In this document: one piece after another, positions 1 through 4,781 of the stretch
Position numbering within the stretch: position 1 is the stretch's first letter
Layout: every line of letters starts with the position of its first letter
Assembly: GCA_013362195.1 (NCBI GenBank)
Contig: JABFWM010000605.1
Span: forward strand, 1 to 6,914
Source: Acidobacteriota bacterium
GTDB taxonomy: Bacteria; Acidobacteriota; Vicinamibacteria; Vicinamibacterales; 2-12-FULL-66-21
Length of the DNA stretch: 6,914 nt
Reading direction: 5' to 3'
Translations under genes and position numbers: made by a program
The notes under the pieces: generated by a model
Database searches by the model: none
Told to the model about the DNA's origin: nothing
The model's input: the letters and a program-made list of their open reading frames with translations, nothing else

Positions 1-220
1 TCCAGAAACCGGCATTGTCGCCAGCGATGGCACCAACGATCGCGGCGAGGATGATGTGGGTGATGCTCAGCTTCCCGCTGGCGCCTGCGTACACCGCGGC
101 GGTGACGAGCATCGTTTCGCCGGGGACGGGGATGCCCATGCTCTCGACGGCAACGACACCGCCAACGAGCCACGCGCCATAGGTGCTGATCGCGTTCATC
201 AGCGTTGCATCGAGTCGCAC
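1..220 (-). CDS. DedA-family membrane protein, N-terminal part
   Basis: Partial gene: the start is inside the window and the C-terminal part runs off the left edge. The 73 visible residues contain the DedA N-terminal signature, ESMGIPVPGE (about residues 26-35), followed by a hydrophobic helix and GDNAGFW (67-73), the conserved GD-G element. DedA proteins are inner-membrane proteins of the VTT/SNARE-associated superfamily, linked to lipid (undecaprenyl-phosphate or phospholipid) transport and membrane-potential homeostasis; the substrate here cannot be told. I chose GTG at 220-218, 16 bases after the upstream gene's stop, because a GGGA stretch lies about 9 bases before it. The in-frame ATG at 199-197 has no Shine-Dalgarno sequence and would cut the usual lead-in to helix 1. 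The tight spacing suggests one operon with the small membrane-protein gene upstream. The family call is firm and the start is uncertain. Confidence 0.85.
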   Translation of the reverse strand, partial: MRLDATLMNAISTYGAWLVGGVVAVESMGIPVPGETMLVTAAVYAGASGKLSITHIILAAIVGAIAGDNAGFW

Positions 221-236
221 GGCTTCGTTCCCGCTT

Positions 237-491
237 TCAGTATCGTGCCGGTTGCGTAGTCGGCGCCGGAGCGATGCCGGCATTCGCCGGCACGGCACGC
301 CCTCTCCGGAAGAGCCATGACACGATTGGGACCGTTGTCACCGCGCCGACCGCGATCAACGCCGTTCCAACCGCGCGGCGCTGCCGGTCGGGGATGCGAT
401 CGCCGAATCTCAGCGCCAGCCCGGCCGCGAGCGCGGCGCGCGTCACGATCACGAATCCCATCATCGGCAGAGGCAGCGTTATGGTTCGCAT
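237..491 (-). CDS. Small two-helix membrane protein, unknown function
   Basis: An 84-residue protein starting MRTITLPLPMMGF. It has two hydrophobic segments, about residues 8-27 (ending at an Arg/Asp-rich turn, RFGDRIPDRQRR) and 41-60 (VGTALIAVGAVTTVPIVSWL), then a Pro/Ala-rich tail to residue 84. I have seen similar short proteins with the pattern GFV..TR..L..G....RI...R...G..L...GA.TT.P as unnamed hypothetical membrane proteins, and know no assigned function. The reading frame stays open far upstream on this strand, but that extension is antisense to the transporter gene and reads as Arg/His/Asp-rich noise. The first plausible start is therefore the ATG at 491-489. No clear ribosome binding site precedes it, and MM at residues 10-11 is an alternative. 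It ends 16 bases before the DedA gene, which it probably precedes in one transcript. Confidence 0.65.
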   Translation of the reverse strand: MRTITLPLPMMGFVIVTRAALAAGLALRFGDRIPDRQRRAVGTALIAVGAVTTVPIVSWLFRRGRAVPANAGIAPAPTTQPARY

Positions 492-499
492 GATTCGAG

Positions 500-525
500 C
501 GACTGCTGCAAAGTCCGTGCAGTCG
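500..525. repeat. 7-bp inverted repeat in divergent gap
   Basis: CGACTGC (500-506) and GCAGTCG (519-525) form a perfect 7-bp dyad with a 12-base spacer. It lies in the 72-base gap between the divergently transcribed small membrane-protein gene and the RND transporter gene, where a regulator would be expected to bind. No recognisable promoter boxes accompany it, so an operator role is only a guess. In DNA this GC-rich a dyad of this size may be chance. Confidence 0.3.
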
Positions 526-563
526 AGAGGGGCAACATCCCGCAGCGGATCCTGGCTCGCTCG

Positions 564-2702
564 ATGCACGCGGCCTTGCCGGTGAAGGCGCAGAGAAACA
601 CTGAAACCCGGCGCTGGCGGCATTGGCTCATGCTCGCCATCAGCGGGGTATTTGTCGCCAGCACCTTCCTCGTCGTAGATCTCACGCCGCACGTCGATCA
701 GCAGTTCTTCTTTTCGTCCGACGATCCGCAGCTGCAGGAATCGAACGCCATCGACCGGCGGTTTCCCTCGGGCAGTCAGCTCATTTTGAGCGTGGCCGCG
801 CCGAACATCGCCGCCGGCCCGTACCTCGAAAGGGTTCAGCGGCTCAGCGCGCGGCTGGCTGCCATGCCGGCGGTGACCGGCGTCCGCAGTCTTGCCGATG
901 GACCGGACGATTTCGAGGATGCGGCGAAGAGCCCGTTCTGGAGCCGGCTGCTGATCGCCGACAACCGCCGCTCGAGCAACATCATCGTCCTCACGTCCGC
1001 CAGCAATCCGGGGCCGTTGATTCAACGCATCGAAACGGTCATCGGCGAATTCGATCGCAGCGACTTCCGGATCCGCATGGCCGGGGCGCCCTATGTCGTC
1101 GAGATGATCCGGCGCAGCATCGGCCACGACGCGGCATATTTCGGTCTCACCGCAATCGCGCTGTTCGGCGTGGCGATGTGGTGGGTGTTCCGATCGGCAC
1201 GACTGGCCGTCGGCATGCTCGCGACGTGCACCACGGCGGTGCTGGCGACGCTGATGGTCCAGTCGCTCGCCGGCAGGAAAGTGGGCGTGCTGACGGCGAA
1301 CCTTGGCATCATCGTGTTCGTCATCGCGCTGTCGCACCTCGTCTACATGACATTCAACTGGCAGACGCTGTCGCGTGGAACCAAAGGACGCGGCAACGCC
1401 CTGGCGGCGGCGGCGCGCCGGATGACGTTTGCGCCGTCGTTCTGGTCGATGGTCTGTGCGTCGCTGGGATTTGCCAGCCTGCTGTTCGTCCAGGCGAAGC
1501 CGCTCCGCGAACTGGGGGCCGGCGGCATCATCGGGTCGGCGATCGCGCTCGTGTGCTCGTACGCGATGTATCCCGCGTTCCTGGCGTGGACGACGCCCCA
1601 CGAGCACGCATTTTCCCAGAAGGGCCCGAGCCGTGCCTTCTGGTCGGGCCGGTTCGTCCCCTTGTCGATTGGCGTCGTCGTCGCAAGCCTCATCATCGGG
1701 ACCGGCTTGACACGCCTCGATACGGACCCGACCCTGCTCCAATACTTCAAGCCGAACCAGCCGCTTCGGGAAGGACTGGAATACGTGGACCGCAATGGCG
1801 GCTCGAACCCGCTGACGCTCGTGGTCACCGCTGCCGATGGCCGGCCGCTGAACCACAAAGACGAGTACAAGCAGTTGTGGGCGCTGCAGGAAGCACTGGA
1901 GCAGCACAAGGCGGTCGGCACCGTGATCTCGCTGCCGCTCCTGATCGCCGAGGGGCGCCGCCGGCCGCTCTCGTTTCTGTTCTCAACCGAGCACATCGTG
2001 GAGACGCTCGAGGAACCGAAATACGGCCGGGTCGCGCGCACGTTCATCACGCCGGATCGGACGGAGACGGTGTTCTACCTCCGCATGGTCGAACGCGGCC
2101 GCACCGCCAAGCGCATGGACGTCGTGCGGGATCTTCGTGCAGTCGTGCACCGCCATGGCTTCAAGCCGGTGCTCGTCGGCGGGATCTATGTTCTTCAGGG
2201 TGAGATGGCGCGACTCGTCGCGTCGAGCGTCACCACCGGCCTCTTCTGGCTGATGGTGTTGTTCAGCGTCATCGCCGTTGTCGTCGCGCGATCGCTTCGC
2301 GGCGCCGCCGCGATGATCGTGAGCCTTTCGCTGGTGCCGCTGTGCATGCTCGGCGGCGTCGGACTGGCGGGAGTGCCGGTCGACATCATCTCGGCGCCGG
2401 CGACGAACATCTGCATCGGCATGGCGATTGACTCGATGGTGCACCTGATGTTCGGCGTCCGGCGCGCGCAACGTGACGGCCGGACAGGCTGGGACGCGTG
2501 GATTGCCGCCCGCGACGAGCAGTGGCGCGGGATCGTCTATTCGGACGTGATCATCGCTGCCGGCTTTGCGATCTTCCTGCTCTCTGATTTCCCGCCCAGC
2601 CAGCGGTTTGGACTCGTGGTCGTGTTCGGCACGGTCATCGACATCCTCGCGAATCTGTTCGTCCTGCCGCTGCTGGGGGGCGCCAAAACCGGGCGGTCCT
2701 GA
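564..2702 (+). CDS. RND-superfamily (MMPL/HAE3-type) transporter
   Basis: A 712-residue inner-membrane transporter with the two-fold RND layout. TM1 is at about 20-38, followed by a periplasmic domain at about 40-188 (with SSDDPQL and RRFPSGSQL). TM2-TM6 lie at about 190-340 and TM7 at about 365-383, followed by a second periplasmic domain at about 385-550. TM8-TM12 lie at about 554-705. The C-terminal half carries the MMPL/SSD-like motif GMAIDSMVHLMF (619-630) on TM10; the equivalent TM4 stretch (about 250-264) reads VFVIALSHLVYM and has no Asp. The size suits the HAE3/MMPL group (lipid, hopanoid or hydrophobic-compound export) rather than AcrB-like pumps of over 1000 residues. No membrane-fusion protein or outer-membrane channel gene is adjacent, so the substrate is unknown. 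None of the candidate starts (ATG 564, TTG 576, GTG 582, ATG 630) has a clear Shine-Dalgarno; ATG 564 is the longest. The gene converges on the DUF1801 gene downstream. Confidence 0.85.
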   Translation: MHAALPVKAQRNTETRRWRHWLMLAISGVFVASTFLVVDLTPHVDQQFFFSSDDPQLQESNAIDRRFPSGSQLILSVAAPNIAAGPYLERVQRLSARLAAMPAVTGVRSLADGPDDFEDAAKSPFWSRLLIADNRRSSNIIVLTSASNPGPLIQRIETVIGEFDRSDFRIRMAGAPYVVEMIRRSIGHDAAYFGLTAIALFGVAMWWVFRSARLAVGMLATCTTAVLATLMVQSLAGRKVGVLTANLGIIVFVIALSHLVYMTFNWQTLSRGTKGRGNALAAAARRMTFAPSFWSMVCASLGFASLLFVQAKPLRELGAGGIIGSAIALVCSYAMYPAFLAWTTPHEHAFSQKGPSRAFWSGRFVPLSIGVVVASLIIGTGLTRLDTDPTLLQYFKPNQPLREGLEYVDRNGGSNPLTLVVTAADGRPLNHKDEYKQLWALQEALEQHKAVGTVISLPLLIAEGRRRPLSFLFSTEHIVETLEEPKYGRVARTFITPDRTETVFYLRMVERGRTAKRMDVVRDLRAVVHRHGFKPVLVGGIYVLQGEMARLVASSVTTGLFWLMVLFSVIAVVVARSLRGAAAMIVSLSLVPLCMLGGVGLAGVPVDIISAPATNICIGMAIDSMVHLMFGVRRAQRDGRTGWDAWIAARDEQWRGIVYSDVIIAAGFAIFLLSDFPPSQRFGLVVVFGTVIDILANLFVLPLLGGAKTGRS

Positions 2703-2771
2703 GCGCGGGCCGCGGAAGGGCCGCCGATGCGATGAGGGCGGAGCCGAATCGGGTGCATTCGATACAGGCGC

Positions 2772-3206
2772 TCAGGACTTCCTCGTCTTCGACGGTTCCG
2801 GCTTGCGAGACGTGTTGACGGCGACGGCCTGGCGCACGAGCGCCTTGAACGCTGATGCGTCGACGTCCTCTCCCTCGCGGATGTCGATCGCGCGCCGTAT
2901 GTTTCCGTCGAGACTCGAGTTGAAAAGACCGGCCGGATCCGGGAGAGACGCGCCCCTGGCGAACGTCAGCTTGACGACGCTCTTATAGGATTCGCCGGTG
3001 CAGATGATGCCGCCGTGCGACCACACCGGCGTGCCAGGGTTCGTCGGTTTGACCCACTTCCACTCTTCGACAACGTCCGGATCCGCTTCCTTGATCAGCG
3101 CGCGGATCCTCTTGAGGGTCTTCCCGCGCCAGTCGCCGAGGTCGGCGATTCTCTGCGAGATCAGTTCCGCTGCCGACTGTCGCTCGCTCACGTCTGACTT
3201 TTTCAT
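2772..3206 (-). CDS. DUF1801 domain protein
   Basis: A 144-residue soluble protein with no signal peptide, matching the DUF1801 family along its length. It has a helical N-terminal part (about 8-42, ending ALIKEADPDVVEEWKW at 36-51), the family's conserved core PVWSHGGIICTGESYKSVVKLTF (roughly 60-82), then LFNSSLDGNIRRAIDI (94-109) and a final helix (117-130). The tail is Lys/Arg-rich. DUF1801 proteins have a frataxin-like fold; a Bacillus subtilis relative (YdhG/Fra) has been linked to iron delivery, but most members are uncharacterised and I infer no function here. I chose ATG 3206-3204 because AGGGA lies 7 bases upstream. The gene follows the sigma factor gene by 53 bases and is probably co-transcribed with it. 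A TTG at 3263 overlapping the sigma stop is an alternative start, but its extra 19 residues look non-conserved. Confidence 0.85.
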   Translation of the reverse strand: MKKSDVSERQSAAELISQRIADLGDWRGKTLKRIRALIKEADPDVVEEWKWVKPTNPGTPVWSHGGIICTGESYKSVVKLTFARGASLPDPAGLFNSSLDGNIRRAIDIREGEDVDASAFKALVRQAVAVNTSRKPEPSKTRKS

Positions 3207-3213
3207 ATGCACA

Positions 3214-3218
3214 TCCCT
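3214..3218 (-). promoter_or_regulatory. Ribosome binding site of DUF1801 gene
   Basis: AGGGA on the minus strand, 7 bases before the ATG at 3206. It decides between that start and the longer TTG start at 3263. Confidence 0.65.
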
Positions 3219-3259
3219 GGCAGATCCGGACGGCGATGCCGGTGATGATCGCCGCTGGT

Positions 3260-4150
3260 TCAAGGTTCGATGGATGACAGATCCAGCCGGCCGAGTCGCT
3301 CTGGATCCGCCAGAATGTCCATCTCCACGACTCTGCCGCCGGCGATCGTAAAGCCGATGACGGAAAACGGGCGCCCGTCCGGAAGGCGCGTCACCACGCC
3401 GATGTTGTCATTCACCAGGACCACCTGATTGGACAATGCGATCCTCGAGAACGCCGCGGCCTGCGTCACGACCGCCTGAGCCCCACGCACGAGGCGCGAC
3501 ATGCCCTTCACCGCGCCGCCATCGGCCCGCAGCACGATGTCCGGATCGAGCACGGCAAGCAGCGCTTCGAAGTCGCCGTTCCGCACGGCCGCAAGAAACG
3601 CGTCGACGACGTGGCGCTGCTGCCGCAGGTCGGCCTCGGACGTCGGCGTCTGGCCCTGGACCCGCCGGCGCGCGCGGCTCGCGAGCTGCCGCGTGGCCAC
3701 GACCGATCGATCCACGACGGGCGCGATCTCCTCGAAGGTCATCCCGAACACATCGTGGAGCACGAATGCGAGCCGTTCCGCCGGCTCCAGCTTCTCGAGC
3801 ACGACGAGCAGCGCCAGGCCGACCGCGTCGGCGACGATGGCGTCGCTCTCGGGCCCCTGCTCGCGAATACTTACGGCGCGGATGATCGGATCCGGCACGT
3901 GCGTGTCCAAGGGATCCTCCCGGCGCGACGCCCGGGTGCGCAGCATGTCGAGACACACGCGCGCCACGACCGTCGTCAGCCATGCCCGCAGGTTGTCGAC
4001 ACCGCTGACATCGGTGCGGCTCAAGCGGATCCAGGCTTCCTGCACGGCGTCCTCGGCCTCGGCGATCGATCCGAGCATGCGATAGGCTACCGCCCGCACG
4101 TGCGATCGGTGCTCTTCGAACTGCCCGGCGAGCCGCTCGGGTGTGGACAT
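3260..4150 (-). CDS. ECF41-type RNA polymerase sigma factor
   Basis: A 296-residue sigma-70 family factor with a fused C-terminal domain. Sigma region 2 spans about 9-74, with YRMLGSIAEAEDAVQEAW at 23-40 and NLRAWLTTVVARVCLDMLR at 53-71. A linker carries HVPDPII (84-90), the position of the ECF41 linker motif. Region 4 spans about 111-163 (LEPAERLAFVLHDVFGMTFEEIA, 121-143, helix-turn-helix). A SnoaL-like domain at about 176-288 has RADGGAVKG (208-216), matching the ECF41 DGGGR/K motif with changes, and ADPERL (281-286) in place of NPDKL. In ECF41 factors this domain controls activity in place of an anti-sigma factor, and none is encoded here. ECF41 genes usually neighbour carboxymuconolactone decarboxylase, oxidoreductase or epimerase genes; here the neighbours are VOC and DUF1801 genes. 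ATG 4150 is chosen because GAGGA lies 8 bases upstream; GTG 4156 is too close to it. An ECF41-like promoter precedes the gene, implying autoregulation. Confidence 0.93.
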   Translation of the reverse strand: MSTPERLAGQFEEHRSHVRAVAYRMLGSIAEAEDAVQEAWIRLSRTDVSGVDNLRAWLTTVVARVCLDMLRTRASRREDPLDTHVPDPIIRAVSIREQGPESDAIVADAVGLALLVVLEKLEPAERLAFVLHDVFGMTFEEIAPVVDRSVVATRQLASRARRRVQGQTPTSEADLRQQRHVVDAFLAAVRNGDFEALLAVLDPDIVLRADGGAVKGMSRLVRGAQAVVTQAAAFSRIALSNQVVLVNDNIGVVTRLPDGRPFSVIGFTIAGGRVVEMDILADPERLGRLDLSSIEP

Positions 4151-4177
4151 CGTCACATTCCTCGTCCGCGGTCCGTC
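4151..4177 (+). promoter_or_regulatory. ECF41-like promoter facing VOC gene
   Basis: CGTCACA (4151-4157), exactly 16 bases, then CGTC (4174-4177). This is the ECF41 promoter motif TGTCACA-N16-CGTC with one change in the -35 box. Transcription would begin near 4184, giving a leader of about 54 bases before the VOC start at 4238. It mirrors the minus-strand promoter. The motif is from published work on ECF41 factors; its use here is inferred. Confidence 0.6.
4159..4163 (-). promoter_or_regulatory. Ribosome binding site of sigma factor gene
   Basis: GAGGA on the minus strand, 8 bases before the ATG at 4150. It favours that start over the GTG at 4156. The spacer between this site and the ATG is also the -35 element of the opposing promoter. 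Confidence 0.65.
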
Positions 4178-4192
4178 ATTGTACTGACGGAC
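4171..4192. repeat. 8-bp inverted repeat at centre of divergent promoters
   Basis: GTCCGTCA (4171-4178) and TGACGGAC (4185-4192) are perfect 8-bp inverted arms around a 6-base centre. Each arm contains the CGTC -10 element of one of the two opposed ECF41-like promoters. A second, outer dyad shares the same centre: GTCACAT (4152-4158) and ATGTGAC (4205-4211), which hold the -35 elements. The symmetry is best explained by the mirrored promoters, though a dimeric repressor could also use it. Confidence 0.8.
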
Positions 4193-4212
4193 GGGACGCC
4201 GGCGATGTGACA
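4186..4212 (-). promoter_or_regulatory. ECF41 promoter facing its own sigma gene
   Basis: Read on the minus strand: TGTCACA (4212-4206), exactly 16 bases, then CGTC (4189-4186). This is a full match to the published ECF41 consensus, spacing included. A start near 4179 would give a leader of about 29 bases that includes the GAGGA ribosome binding site. It implies that the sigma factor activates its own gene and, through read-through, the DUF1801 gene. Confidence 0.75.
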
Positions 4213-4237
4213 GGCCCGGCGCACAAGGAGAAGCGAC

Positions 4238-4642
4238 ATGAGGATCAAGCTGACCAGCGTCTACGTGGACGACCAGGACAAGGCCCTGCGTTTCTATACC
4301 GAGGTACTCGGCTTTGCCAAGAAGGCCGATGTCAGCAACGGTCCCTACCGTTGGCTGACGGTGGTTTCACCCGAGGAGCGGGACGGCACCGAGCTGCAGC
4401 TGGCGCTGAACGACAGTCCCACGGCGAAGGCGTATCAGCAGGCGATGTTCCAGCAGGGGCAGCCCGCGGCGATGTTCTTCACCGACGACGTCAAGGGCGA
4501 CTACGAACGGATGAAGGGCCGCGGCGCCGAGTTCACGATGCCGCCCACGGACGTGACGGCCTCGATCATTGCGATGCTGGACGACACCTGCGGCAATCGC
4601 ATTCAGCTCACTCAGCTGGCGCGCCGGGCGGCCGCGACGTAA
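4238..4642 (+). CDS. VOC-family (glyoxalase/dioxygenase-like) protein
   Basis: A 134-residue single-domain cytoplasmic protein of the vicinal oxygen chelate superfamily. The first beta-alpha-beta-beta-beta unit starts with LTSVYVDDQDKALRFYTEVLGF (5-26) and ends in GTELQLAL (50-57). The second contains AAMFFTDDVKGDYERMKGRGAEF (77-99) and closes with DDTCGNRIQLTQ (115-126), the variant of the usual DPDGN-IEL ending typical of one large uncharacterised VOC group. The usual N-terminal metal-binding His is not obvious: the strand reads KLTSVYV. Glu52 is a possible ligand, and Gln123 replaces the usual final Glu. The reaction (glyoxalase, dioxygenase or antibiotic binding) therefore cannot be predicted. 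AAGGAG lies 7 bases before the ATG. The gene is divergent from the ECF41 sigma gene and has an ECF41-like promoter, so it is a likely target of that factor. Confidence 0.9.
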   Translation: MRIKLTSVYVDDQDKALRFYTEVLGFAKKADVSNGPYRWLTVVSPEERDGTELQLALNDSPTAKAYQQAMFQQGQPAAMFFTDDVKGDYERMKGRGAEFTMPPTDVTASIIAMLDDTCGNRIQLTQLARRAAAT

Positions 4643-4666
4643 ACGGCGCTCGCGGCTGCCGCTGGT

Positions 4667-4705
4667 GTGGCCCCGCCGGGACCGACGACAGGCCCCCGGG
4701 GCCAC
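4667..4705 (+). terminator. Possible hairpin after VOC gene
   Basis: GTGGCCCC (4667-4674) and GGGGCCAC (4698-4705) are perfect 8-bp inverted arms around a 23-base loop, about 25 bases past the VOC stop. No T-run follows, so it is not a standard intrinsic terminator. It may be a hairpin terminator of GC-rich genomes or mere chance in a GC-rich gap. Confidence 0.3.
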
Positions 4706-4725
4706 GACGGCCGGCATCTCAGCGC

Positions 4726-4755
4726 TTGACTCCCCGCAAAGCCGCGATGTACAAA
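4726..4755 (+). promoter_or_regulatory. Sigma-70-like promoter before actC
   Basis: TTGACT (4726-4731), an 18-base spacer, then TACAAA (4750-4755). The -35 box matches 5 of 6 and the -10 box 4 of 6 consensus bases. It is the only such pair I see in the 139-base gap between the VOC gene and actC, and it sits 26 bases before the actC start. It would let the act genes be transcribed independently of the VOC gene. Confidence 0.4.
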
Positions 4756-4770
4756 CGGCCACTTTTCACC

Positions 4771-4777
4771 AGGGGAG
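4771..4777 (+). promoter_or_regulatory. Ribosome binding site that sets TTG start of actC
   Basis: AGGGGAG followed by CGGC and then TTG (4782). It is the only strong Shine-Dalgarno near the N-terminus, and it places the start exactly at the AHTEAELLDNP sequence typical of ActC N-termini. Confidence 0.75.
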
Positions 4778-4781
4778 CGGC

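Noticed and set aside
492..1907. Long open minus-strand frame continuing upstream of the small membrane-protein gene
   Set aside because: It is antisense to the RND transporter and its translation is rich in Arg, His, Asp and Gln with no domain, which is typical shadow composition in GC-rich DNA. Only the last 84 codons (237-491) look like a protein.
623..2203. Plus-strand frame of over 500 codons inside the RND transporter gene
   Set aside because: It is an Arg/His/Gly-rich translation in an alternative frame of a clear 12-helix transporter gene.
2703..2771. Possible bidirectional terminator between the convergent RND and DUF1801 genes
   Set aside because: Only a 5-bp CGAAT/ATTCG stem (2745-2761) and a GGGCCGC direct repeat are visible, with no T-run; too weak to call.
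3501..4210. Overlapping plus-strand open frames opposite the sigma factor gene
   Set aside because: They are low-complexity Arg/Ser/Ala-rich translations without ribosome binding sites; the minus-strand sigma factor is clear.
4691..4703. GGCCCC-C-GGGGCC palindrome
   Set aside because: A one-base loop cannot form a hairpin, and it is expected by chance at this GC content; the wider 4667-4705 dyad is the more plausible structure.
4569..4781. In-frame extension of actC starting inside the VOC gene
   Set aside because: The extra 71 codons are Arg-rich, overlap the VOC gene and have no ribosome binding site. The TTG at 4782 with AGGGGAG matches the family N-terminus.
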